Assembly: GCA_023091735.1 (NCBI GenBank)
Contig: JALKBU010000740.1
Coordinates: 1 to 26,440, forward strand
Origin: Trichomonas tenax
Taxonomy: Eukaryota > Parabasalia > Trichomonadida > Trichomonadidae
DNA: 26,440 nt
Direction of reading: 5' to 3'
Part shown: positions 1-7,918 of the stretch, in pieces
Numbering within the stretch: the first letter of the stretch is position 1
Layout: every line of letters starts with the position of its first letter
The notes under the pieces: generated by a model
The model's input: only the letters and a program-made list of their open reading frames with translations
Database searches by the model: none
What the model was told of the DNA's origin: nothing
Made by a program: the position numbers and the translations under genes

Positions 1-213
1 CATACTCAGCGTGGAGTTTCAATCTATAAATGTCAGTATTGTTTAGACTACAAAGATATTTATAACACTTTTTATAAAGGTGACAATTTGCCCGCGCAAA
101 AAAGTGACAGTTTATTCATGAAAAGTGGCTTTAAGGTTTCACATCACTTTTTGATGTTCACTTTTGTCCTAGACTCGCTTTTCATGACATATTATCTTTC
201 TCTACAAATATAA
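1..213 (+). CDS. Possible 3' end of an ORF entering from the left edge
   Basis: Frame 1 is open from the first base for 70 codons and stops at TAA 211-213. The translation starts in mid-protein and has a Cys-x-x-Cys pair near residue 12 (KCQYC), then a hydrophobic, Phe/Leu-rich end. I recognise no family. Base composition is as AT-rich as the neighbouring spacer, unlike the GC-richer confident genes here, so this may be a chance open frame or a decayed gene end. The same stretch carries several CACTTTT/AAAAGTG words. Confidence 0.2.
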   Translation, partial: HTQRGVSIYKCQYCLDYKDIYNTFYKGDNLPAQKSDSLFMKSGFKVSHHFLMFTFVLDSLFMTYYLSLQI

Positions 214-394
214 CTGCTTGTCATTCTTCGAGAATGCACATTCAATATCAGCATATGACATTATATATGTATGCAAAAAATTAGACCTCGTTGCGAATCA
301 AAATTTTTGTTGAAAATTTATATAAACTCAATATTTGTGGATGTATTCCCTATGATGTAGAATGAATAACCTTCAAGTTAAATATATACGTCAA

Positions 395-492
395 AAATTT
401 GAGCCTACAGTGCATGGAGTCTACGTATACTGACTCACTAGAATCATTTCCTGAAATGTTGTGGACTTTTGAAAAAAAAACTTTTGGAGATC
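395..492 (+). repeat. Degenerate repeat, copy A (possible transposase remnant)
   Basis: This 98-bp stretch starts AAATTTGAGCCT and ends AACTTTTGGAGATC. Both ends match, in the same order, a 95-bp stretch on the opposite strand at 999-1093; the middle has diverged. Read on the plus strand it stays open, ending in residues KKTFGD. The matching position of copy B reads KRTFGD. Conservation of the frame suggests both come from a coding element. The family is not certain. Confidence 0.4.
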
Positions 493-998
493 CGAATCTG
501 ATTTCGACACCCAAATAAATTTCATGCGATTGTAGTCTATGATCTAGATATATGTCTACTGTCTACCATTTTCAACAATGATTTATGCCATTTTACTTTA
601 TATTCAGAATTCGTGATATATCATATGCATGAATTCTTTTGAGTAAAGTTTATCTATCAGTTATGACGCTACTCATATTCATTTTTATTGCTTTAACGGA
701 TTGATTGTAACTATTATTAGTTCTAATTTATCTTATTTAAGTGAAAGTTGGATACAATGAATAACTGAGTATCCTCAATGATATACTTTAAGATATAGAT
801 ACTTTGATTGTTTGAATTTCATTCTTTATTGATAATTCAATCAGAATTTGCTGAATATTATCGATAAAAAGTTAATTTATATTAATATTTATTTTGCACT
901 AGTATTTTGTGTTAATTTGTATTATTTACATACAATTGAAATCTCATTTTTTGCTTATAAATTTAAAAAAAATACAAAATGCGAATATTTGGAAACCA

Positions 999-1093
999 GA
1001 TCTCCAAAAGTTCTTTTCAAAGGTCTTAGATTTTTTATGCTGTAATATAGACCCCATAGGGAAGCTACTGTGTTAACGGGGAGGTTCAAATTT
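999..1093 (-). mobile_element. Degenerate repeat, copy B: possible Tc1/mariner-type HTH remnant
   Basis: On the minus strand this stretch lies in an ATG-less open frame of about 70 codons (roughly 1175 down to 960). It encodes a basic patch (KGRRRKIG), then NLNLPVNTVAS, then KRTFGD. The spacing resembles the DNA-binding helix-turn-helix of Tc1/mariner transposases, where a 'LNIP-x-STV' recognition helix precedes a basic linker. No DDE catalytic region or terminal inverted repeats are recognisable. Assignment to a transposase is an inference; the inverted relationship to 395-492 is seen directly. Confidence 0.3.
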
Positions 1094-1431
1094 GCACCAA
1101 TTTTGCGTCGCCTACCTTTCGATATTATATTTTGATCTTGAACAATGCTTTTCTTGTTTTTAATTTCTTACATAAATTAAAGTCTTCTGATCAAAAATAC
1201 CACTGAGATTCTTGAATGTATATAAAACAAAACATCACATTGCAGGAAAACATATTCGAACACTCAATGGAGGGGAATCTGAATTTTAAACACCATTTAC
1301 TGTGTATTTCGAATTTACACATTTTCCCCAATCAATCTCCTAGGAAATTTTATAAGCAATGGGACGGCTTAATATGCTGAAGATATTGTACATAAATATT
1401 AAGTTGATGCTTAACTAAAAATTCAAATATA

Positions 1432-1993
1432 TCAAGTGATGTCGCAACTTTTCTTTTGACACGAGATTACATGTGCCACTGCCTTATCAATCAATTCTTT
1501 GACGCCTTCATTATTTAAAGCAGATCACTTGCAGTAACCTACAGCACCGATTTTCTTACATTTAGCCAAAGCTTGTTCAGTTGGAATAGGTGATTTACCT
1601 TCAGATTTGAGTTTTTTATTTGAGAGCCTCTTCATCATTTCTAAGATCCGCCTTTGTGTCAACGAGAATAAAATGAAGCTTTTCAACATAAGGCTTTACA
1701 CACGGGATCCATACTTTTGTGATGTTGTCAAATGTTGTGAGTGCTGTCACAGAAAAACAAAGCAAGAAAATATTTGTGTGCGACAATACAAATGTAAGAA
1801 TTCCTTCCATTTCCTCATCAGTAGAATCCCAAAGCTCAACATTATAGATTTGATCATCGAACTTATATTCGGTTTTGTACACAATAGGAACAGGCTCTGA
1901 TAGGAGTTCGCCATTAGCATATGTAGATATGAGGGATGTCGTGCTGACGTCATGATCACCAGCGAATAAAAGTTTAAATATTTTGATTATTTT
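1432..1993 (-). pseudogene. Rho/Rac-family small GTPase pseudogene
   Basis: Three minus-strand pieces together span a Rho-type GTPase. The first (from about 1993) reads KLLFAGD, where the P-loop should be, but the expected GxxxxGKT lysine-threonine is replaced (GDHDVSTTS). It continues with a WDST version of the G3 WDTAG motif, FLLCFSV, and a TKADLR version of the G4 TKxDL motif. The frame ends at TAA 1616-1618 and coding sense resumes in another frame (KLKSEGKSPIPTEQA), with the G5-like region GAVGYCK-stop-SALNNEG. The in-frame TGA is at 1525-1527. The piece ends KKSCDIT before TGA 1432-1434, a basic stretch and possible CAAX prenylation box. No ATG is found at the expected start. A frameshift, an internal stop, a lost P-loop and a missing start all indicate a dead copy of a morphology/actin-signalling GTPase. 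Confidence 0.85.
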
Positions 1994-2226
1994 CTTCTTG
2001 AAATAGATCCGACGCAGTTAAAAATATTATTGAATTTCAGAGGCAAATAGATGCATAAGTGATAAAACATCGCATGTAAAGAGAAACATTAAAATGAATG
2101 ATTTTGGCCATTTTGCTTATCATTTACAATTTTTAACATGAAAAACAGCATTTCCAGACTGTGGAGTATACAAAAACAGTAAAAAGTCTTCTTGACCACT
2201 TAAAGTTCGTTAGTTAAAAAATTTCG

Positions 2227-3879
2227 ATGTCGCTTGATATTCAGCTCCAGATCAGGAACCAGGCGAACGAGACACGCCAGAGTCTGACTGCGGTCAAGAA
2301 CTGGGAGGAAGAGATTGAAGCGCGCGACAGAGAGCTCATAGAGCTCGCCAGAAAGGGCCAATTTGGTTACGAACAGCCGCAGAACGCGAAAAGAGCCGGA
2401 GCTAAGGAGGCAAAGGTTACCGCGCCGAAAAAAGTCGAAATCAAGAACGAAAACGAAAAACCGAAGGAAGAAATCACAATCAAAGAAAATACGACAGCAG
2501 CGCCAACAAAGGGATCCTATGGCAGATCCTACGAGGAGTGGCAGAAGATCGACGCCAAGCTTAAGAAAATGGAAGCTGAAGGCGACGATGATGAGTCGAA
2601 TCCGAAGGAATCTGCTGAGAAGCACAAAGAATCAGGCAACAATCTCTTCAAGGCGAAGAAGTACGAAGCCGCCATCAAGGAATACACTGCTGCTATCAAG
2701 TTGGACCCAACAAACGCTGTTTACTACTTCAACCGTGCCACAGCGCATTTCTCCAACAACAACTATCGCGAGTCAGAGAAGGACGCCACAGAGGCGATCA
2801 AGTACGACCCGAGGTACGTCAAGGCGTACATGCGCCGCGCTTTGGCGAGAGAAGCGCTCGGAAAGGACTACGAGGCGCTTCAGGACCTCGAAGTCATCGA
2901 AGATAAGTCGAAGGAAATCCACCAGATCGCTGACAAGCTTAAGCAGATCCGTGCAAAGCTTGGAATCTCTCCAGACGGCAAGATCAAGGCTGTCCAGGAG
3001 CCGAAGTTCAAGCCAGTTCAAGAAGAGAAGCCCGTCGAGTCTCCGAAGGTCCAAGTCGTCTCGGAGGAGCCAGTGAAGCCGAAGGTTGAAGTCGTCGCTG
3101 AGGAACCAGCAAAGATGGAACCAATGCCACAGCCAAAGCGCCACACAGCTGTTGTCGTCGAGGAGGAGTCTGTCACACTCAACGAGACGCCAATCACAGC
3201 TCCATCCAAGGTTGAGATCGTCTCCGAGGGAACAAAGCAGCAGAAGAAGATCAACATCGTCACAGAAGAAACACCAAAGCCGAAGAAGGTCGCCATTGTC
3301 ACAGAGGAAGAAGAGCCGAAGCCAAAGAAAGTCGCAATCGTTTCAGAGGAAGAAACACCAAAGCCGAAGAAGGTTGCTGTTGTTGCAGAAGAGGAAAAGC
3401 CGAAGAAATCAACAGAGAAGGTCGACTCAACACTCGAGCAGCACGATGACGCCATGAAGGACGCATTGGCTGCGCTCAACGAGGTTGAAGTTCTCCGCAG
3501 CCAGACACAGAAGACAGAGCCTCCAAAGAAGGCGAAGAAGACCGCTGCACCAAAGAACATCTCATGGTCAGATCTCCGCAAGGAGCAGTATCCGGAGATC
3601 CTTGCGAAAACAAGGCCATCGACAATCGCAGAGTCCATCGGCGCTGTTTTGGATGCAAACATCATCAGGAACATCGTCACATCTCTCAACGGCCTCGCGA
3701 CGAAGAAGGCTGTCGGCTTCTTGAAGTATCTCGCCAAGGCTGACGACTTCGAGATCTTCAAGGCGACAGGAGAGATCGACGATCTCAAGGGAGAAGTCAA
3801 GAAAATTCTCGAGAAATATCGCTCTGAGAACGGAAATGAAACTGATATTGCTGAATGTGAGGAATCATGGGAATTATAA
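2227..3879 (+). CDS. RPAP3: RPAP3-like TPR co-chaperone (R2TP complex)
   Basis: The 550-residue product resembles RNA polymerase II-associated protein 3, the TPR adaptor that links HSP90 to the R2TP assembly complex (PIH1, RUVBL1/2) for building RNA polymerases, PIKKs and snoRNPs. The N-terminus (IQLQIRNQANETRQ, NWEEEIEARDREL) matches the coiled start of RPAP3, followed by the conserved SYEEWQKID segment at 101-109. TPR helices occupy about 128-235. Residues 260-395 are a low-complexity linker of repeated KPKKVAIV-TEEE units. Residues 447-535 (SWSDLRKEQYPEIL...) fit the RPAP3 C-terminal domain. Human RPAP3 has two TPR blocks; only one is seen here. Codon use is GC-richer and more biased than in its neighbours, suggesting good expression. 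The start is the first ATG after an AT-rich leader. SPAG1 shares this architecture and is the main alternative. Confidence 0.85.
   Translation: MSLDIQLQIRNQANETRQSLTAVKNWEEEIEARDRELIELARKGQFGYEQPQNAKRAGAKEAKVTAPKKVEIKNENEKPKEEITIKENTTAAPTKGSYGRSYEEWQKIDAKLKKMEAEGDDDESNPKESAEKHKESGNNLFKAKKYEAAIKEYTAAIKLDPTNAVYYFNRATAHFSNNNYRESEKDATEAIKYDPRYVKAYMRRALAREALGKDYEALQDLEVIEDKSKEIHQIADKLKQIRAKLGISPDGKIKAVQEPKFKPVQEEKPVESPKVQVVSEEPVKPKVEVVAEEPAKMEPMPQPKRHTAVVVEEESVTLNETPITAPSKVEIVSEGTKQQKKINIVTEETPKPKKVAIVTEEEEPKPKKVAIVSEEETPKPKKVAVVAEEEKPKKSTEKVDSTLEQHDDAMKDALAALNEVEVLRSQTQKTEPPKKAKKTAAPKNISWSDLRKEQYPEILAKTRPSTIAESIGAVLDANIIRNIVTSLNGLATKKAVGFLKYLAKADDFEIFKATGEIDDLKGEVKKILEKYRSENGNETDIAECEESWEL
3240..3415 (+). 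repeat. In-gene repeats encoding KPKKVAIV/EEE units
   Basis: Four to five degenerate in-frame repeats of about 36-42 bp inside the RPAP3-like gene encode alternating basic (KPKK), hydrophobic (VAIV) and acidic (TEEE) patches. Similar but more diverged units (VEVVAEEP, VQVVSEEP) lie upstream at about 3045-3110, so the linker probably grew by tandem duplication. It is likely to be disordered. Confidence 0.75.
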
Positions 3880-4093
3880 GAAAATAAATGTTAATTTAGA
3901 TATTACACATCAACGTTTTTTTTATTATTTTAAATCAATTCACGATTAATTAATAATTATTAAATTTAATATTTGCAAAATATTTTCATATAAAATGAGC
4001 AATGCTTGCTGTGATTAAAACCACTGAAACCAAAAATATTGAAAATATTTTTGAGATAAAAAATAAAACTGAAGGAAAAAAATGAAAATGAGC

Positions 4094-4411
4094 TTATTTG
4101 ATGACGAACTGAATGAGGGCCTTCAGTAAGACATAGAATATTCCAAATCCAAGGCCCCATAAAGTTGAAATTTTCGTTGTCAAGCTGTTAACACTCGCAG
4201 CGTAGGTCAGTGTGATGATGAGTGAAAGGAAGAGTGAATAGAAGAAACTGGAGAAGAAAGTGTAAACAGGAAAGAGAATAACAAAGTAAATTCCGGACCA
4301 TCGCTTCACACGATACGCGAGAATGATGCCAGGAATGAGGTGGACAAGCGCAGAAATCGTCGCAGAAATCGCGGTGATAGTCAGCCACTGTGCAATATCG
4401 AAAGCTGCCAT
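4094..4411 (-). CDS. TMEM170-like small membrane protein
   Basis: This is a 105-residue, very hydrophobic protein with about three membrane spans (9-32, 41-72, 84-103). The pattern ISALVHLIPGIILAYRVKRW near the first span matches the TMEM170 family, where a similar 'FHVPAGLLALFTLRHHK' follows the first helix; length and spacing of later helices also fit. TMEM170A is linked to ER sheet and nuclear-envelope shape in animals; that role is only inferred here. The start is ATG at 4409-4411; an upstream GTG is in frame but unlikely for a eukaryote. The 5' end faces the next gene across only 21 bp, so both must use one bidirectional promoter. Confidence 0.5.
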   Translation of the reverse strand: MAAFDIAQWLTITAISATISALVHLIPGIILAYRVKRWSGIYFVILFPVYTFFSSFFYSLFLSLIITLTYAASVNSLTTKISTLWGLGFGIFYVLLKALIQFVIK

Positions 4412-4432
4412 TTTTAGCACTTTTCGAAAAAA
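4412..4432. promoter_or_regulatory. 21-bp bidirectional promoter with GCACTTTT
   Basis: Only 21 bases separate the two divergent ATG codons. They contain GCACTTTT at 4417-4424, the same word seen near the starts at 10118 and 19142. Transcription of one or both genes probably begins inside the other's coding sequence or within a few bases of its ATG, giving very short leaders. Confidence 0.5.
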
Positions 4433-5083
4433 ATGCTGAAACTGCGGCGAATTTCGGGCCGCAATTTATGGAATGTCAGCGAAATAGACTCTAGAGATCT
4501 GAAAATCCCAACAGACACTGTAGAGGGACGCTGCGAGATGTATGAGAAGATGTACATCGATAAATATCCAATTTTTTGGCAAGAATTCAGAGATTTATTG
4601 GAGCCAAATCATGGCAAGCGAATTAATGACCTTCACACACTCAAATCCGAAATAAAACCAGTAGAAAAAAATAATCCAATTCAAAATCGACAAGATATCT
4701 GCCAAGACCCAGACGAGTTAAACGAGGGATTCGATATCGTCGCAGGAGCGGTTACAGGTAAAGATTTACAGAGAGGATTCAATTTAGAAGAATATGTTGA
4801 ATTAGAAGATTTCGTTCAGCAGTGTAAAGAGATTAAGCTGATGAATGCCATCACAATCCACACAGATGATCCAAGAGATGGATTTAATTTCCCATTACTT
4901 CCAGAAACACACGTCAAATATGATCCAGAGAACCAAGAAAACCATCCGCAACAACAGGATCATCAGAATCAGAGAGAACAGAGCCGGCCACAGTCGAGAA
5001 GAGGAGGATCACGTGGAAGAGGTCGTGGAAGAGGCGCTGGATCAACAAACACAAGAGGCCGTGGTAGAGGTGCTAGAAATTGA
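4433..5083 (+). CDS. Hypothetical protein with C-terminal RG/RGG tail
   Basis: The 216-residue product is of unrecognised family. Residues 1-160 are charged and seem folded, with conserved-looking aromatic stretches (MYIDKYPIFWQEFRDLL near 41-57) and an acidic region at about 90-140. Residues 165-185 are rich in Gln, Asn and His. Residues 188-216 are a run of RG/RGG/GRGR repeats, typical of tails that bind RNA or are methylated on arginine in nucleolar and mRNA-associated proteins. An RNA-related role is inferred from that tail alone. The first ATG lies 21 bp from the divergent TMEM170-like gene. Confidence 0.75.
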   Translation: MLKLRRISGRNLWNVSEIDSRDLKIPTDTVEGRCEMYEKMYIDKYPIFWQEFRDLLEPNHGKRINDLHTLKSEIKPVEKNNPIQNRQDICQDPDELNEGFDIVAGAVTGKDLQRGFNLEEYVELEDFVQQCKEIKLMNAITIHTDDPRDGFNFPLLPETHVKYDPENQENHPQQQDHQNQREQSRPQSRRGGSRGRGRGRGAGSTNTRGRGRGARN

Positions 5084-7157
5084 TTATATTATTTTGTTAA
5101 TTTTTAGAATATTATAAATATATTTTTGTATGTTCATTCTAATCATGCGTCTATTTATAAAAACAGTAGTCTGTTGTGCTATTTGAATCATAATTGATAT
5201 TTTTGATTTTATATATTTTTTCAAAAATATTGGTTGAGAAGTTAGATATCCAATATACTCGTCAATCGGTTTTGTATTTTAAGCAAAAAGAAAAATTTAA
5301 ATGAGTATATATCTAAAATATATATTTTCGTTATTTGATTAGTAATCATCTTGAAAACTCCCTAAATTTTGAAGTCCTATGTGATTCTCGCTGTATTTAT
5401 GATGCTTGGAAGAATTTAATGAATTCAAAAAATTAATTAGATTTTTTGTCGATAGGAACCGAGAGAAACTATACGCAATGAGAGCGAAACAGTTCTTTTC
5501 AATGTTTTTTATGGCTCTTAGTTTACAATATTTTTATGGTTTTTCGAAATTTAGCTTCTCATTCATCATTTTGGATTGAAATGAAATAAAAACAGTTTAC
5601 ACGTCACTTTAAAGCGGTATATAAAGTGAAATATTTCAAATAATCAACACATAAAAATTATTGAATAGTTTTAACAAACCTGATGTGTAAATCTTCCACT
5701 GAACAACCTGCTGCTATCTCCCAAGCATGTTTTGAGTCATTGTGAACTTCACAAAAGCGAGAATAAAGTCCGTATTTTTGTTGTTCCTGCGTATGGCACT
5801 TAACTCTACCACACACGTGATAGCTGCACACAGTATCAAAGATGGACAAAAAGCAAAGCTTGAAAAAAGTTTTAAACCGATGTTATCTCGATGCAGACCG
5901 ATGTTTTTTGCTTCTTTAGTTAGTAAAGCCTTAGAACTCCATGTGTCTAAGACTTTCACTAGCTCAAGAATCAAAAAACATGATTTTGTTCTCGATAAAT
6001 AATTCAAAATAAAAAAGCTTGCTTTTCATGCATTTTTGCTGTTATGTGCAACCACTATATACAATAAGGTCGTTCACATCAACAAAAATGGACGAATGGC
6101 ACGCTTTTTTTCTTATTACCCTATTTAACATCAAGATCACCACTCCCCCTGCCCTAGAGCATATTTACATGTCATATTGTCAGATTTATTTTTTAATGGA
6201 TGGCTATACCGAGTTCACCAAAAAATCATATGGAAATTGCAAGCCAAGCATTTGCAAGATGATTTATCTCGTATACTACTATACATCTATACCATTAGTT
6301 ATCCAAGAAATGGATCTTCAATAATGCGATTTTCATTTTTCCAAAAAAATCATACGACAATCACCAACTTTACCTCTCGATTGCTCAAATATTTTGTACA
6401 TGTCGACTATTGCAGAAATAAAAAAGATATCATGCCGTTAATAATTTCTGATCCTTAAAAACAATATTTGATTAAAATCTAACGATGAATCGTAATATAT
6501 GGGCGATTGATCGCATACCTGCACATTTATTATTAATCAATTCTTTTAAAACGTCGAAATTCTGCTGATGATTTTCTCAAAAACATGAATAATATACTTA
6601 TTCGTATGCAAATAATATTACCGTTGTTATTAGTATCATACAGAGAGTCTATTCACTGATTATTACAACTTAGATACCAAAAACCAAATGTTTCTCATAA
6701 TATTCGGAAAAAGGCTTTTATATTTTAAAAATAACTATTGAGAATAAATATATTTATAAAGTATATCATATCAACATAATATAAAGTCTTGAATCACAGT
6801 TTTTTGAATTTTCATTAAAAATTTGATTATTTCTATTTCACCTCTTTTCTCTGGTGTTTCGCATCATTCAAATTTAGATATATACATTGAATTTTAAATA
6901 AAAAAAAAGACAAGTTTATATAAGTACATTGATATAAAGAATGATATTATTGCACGAATATATATTCTGAGTAAATTCTTTTCATTTTGAAATAGATTTT
7001 GGACCTCCATTTTTTCTTTGAAAATATGAATTATCAGCACGCGGATAGTTTGAAGATGCATTAATGCTTTTGAAGGGAATTGTGAACGAAAAATTGAGGG
7101 AATTCATATACAGTTACAAAAATTCTCGATAATGCGGAAATCGCCGATGACGACGAG
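5084..7157. other. Long AT-rich spacer, possible gene remnants
   Basis: About 2 kb without a convincing gene. Overlapping short ORFs in several frames occur at 5658-6007 (both strands) and 6019-6458 (+), where GC content rises slightly. None shows a recognisable domain, a consistent codon pattern or a clear start, and they may be eroded coding DNA. The minus-strand frame ending at 5658 (residues such as HAWEIAAGCSVEDLHIRFV) looks the most protein-like. The remainder is poly-A/T rich and featureless to my reading. Confidence 0.5.
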
Positions 7158-7841
7158 ATGAAGCGCGCCATAATCGTGCACCGCAAACCGTCGGATTTCA
7201 AGGTGTTCACGCTGAGGTTCATCAACACCTGCTCAAAGAACCCAAATCTGAAGTACAACATAAGGGAGATATCTGACGAACTGGAGTTCAAGCAGAGGAG
7301 GTTCTACGAGGTTCTGGGCGTTCTTGAGGCTGTTGGAGTCTGCCCTAAAGTCGACCCTGATTCCTTCGTTTGGGTTGGCTTCGACAAGATTAGATTCACT
7401 TTGGACGCGCTGGTGACTTCGCACGGCGTCTTTCACCCCCATTTCTCGCTAGATAACATATTCTCAAACTCAGGATTTACCTCGATTCAGAGGATCAATG
7501 AGGAATTTTTACTGCTGTTTATAGCCTTGGAGCTCAGGAGGATCAACATCCTTGAAGCGGCGATGTTCCTATCGAGAATGAATGATAGAAAGAAGACAAT
7601 CAGATGCAAACTGTACCAAGTCGCTGCTGTTCTCGAAATCGCAAACATAATCAGAAAAACGGACGAGATGAGCCAATACGAGCTCGCGCCAGAATATTTT
7701 ATTTCTATATCAGATAAATTTGGCGTGAAAAAGGCCGATCCTTCGGTCCTTTTCTCTCTTCTCAACATGCCAGAGCTATTCTGCCAGGATTTGATATCCC
7801 ATGCCATTATTTCAAGATTGAAGGAATATTATTCTTATTAA
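7158..7841 (+). CDS. E2F-like factor with two winged-helix domains
   Basis: The 227-residue protein has two E2F/DP-type winged helices. The first, about 14-75, contains LKYNIREISDELEFKQRRFYEVLGVLEAVG in short overlapping parts: the RRFYEV at 47-52 corresponds to the RRIYDI DNA-contact motif of E2Fs and ends with VWVG like the E2F 'W-x-G' strand. The second, about 113-178, carries RCKLYQVAAVLE at 149-160 and is more diverged. Tandem DNA-binding domains without a dimerisation or marked-box domain are the layout of atypical E2F7/8. It would act in the nucleus on cell-cycle promoters. The frame stays open for about 24 codons 5' of the ATG without another ATG. It converges with the CLASP-like gene 77 bp away. 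Confidence 0.7.
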   Translation: MKRAIIVHRKPSDFKVFTLRFINTCSKNPNLKYNIREISDELEFKQRRFYEVLGVLEAVGVCPKVDPDSFVWVGFDKIRFTLDALVTSHGVFHPHFSLDNIFSNSGFTSIQRINEEFLLLFIALELRRINILEAAMFLSRMNDRKKTIRCKLYQVAAVLEIANIIRKTDEMSQYELAPEYFISISDKFGVKKADPSVLFSLLNMPELFCQDLISHAIISRLKEYYSY

Positions 7842-7918
7842 CTTTTTGATTTGTTATGTTTATTTTAAAATAAAATTCTCCTGTTAAATAACAATTCTAT
7901 TTTATTAAATAACAAAAA

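Larger units (their letters stand above)
214..1431. other. AT-rich intergenic region with degenerate repeat copies
   Basis: No convincing gene is present. The only ATG-type ORF (848-1045, +) has the Lys/Ile/Tyr/Phe-rich composition of random AT-rich DNA. The stretch holds two inverted, diverged copies of a ~95-bp sequence, listed separately. A locally GC-richer patch at about 1050-1120 coincides with the second copy. Confidence 0.6.

Noticed and set aside
848..1045. 65-residue ORF on the plus strand
   Set aside because: Ile/Tyr/Phe/Lys-rich as expected of random AT-rich DNA; it overlaps the minus-strand repeat relic.
1048..1095. Possible tRNA at the GC-rich patch with GGTTCAAATTT
   Set aside because: B-box match is partial, no T-stem or acceptor stem forms, and the patch is better explained as the repeat copy B.
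1607..1900. 97-residue plus-strand ORF
   Set aside because: Antisense shadow of the Rho GTPase pseudogene, which has clear family motifs.
2363..3076. Arg/Ser-rich 237-residue ORF (+) and long minus ORFs (3018-3800, 2773-3144) within the RPAP3-like gene
   Set aside because: They are frame shadows of the strongly biased, repeat-rich coding sequence; composition is an artefact of Lys/Glu codons read out of frame.
5270..5330. AT palindromes such as ATATATCTAAAATATATAT
   Set aside because: Expected by chance in AT-rich spacer; no link to a gene end or element.
5658..6458. Overlapping short ORFs on both strands
   Set aside because: No recognisable domain and no consistent frame; kept only as possible eroded sequence in the spacer note.
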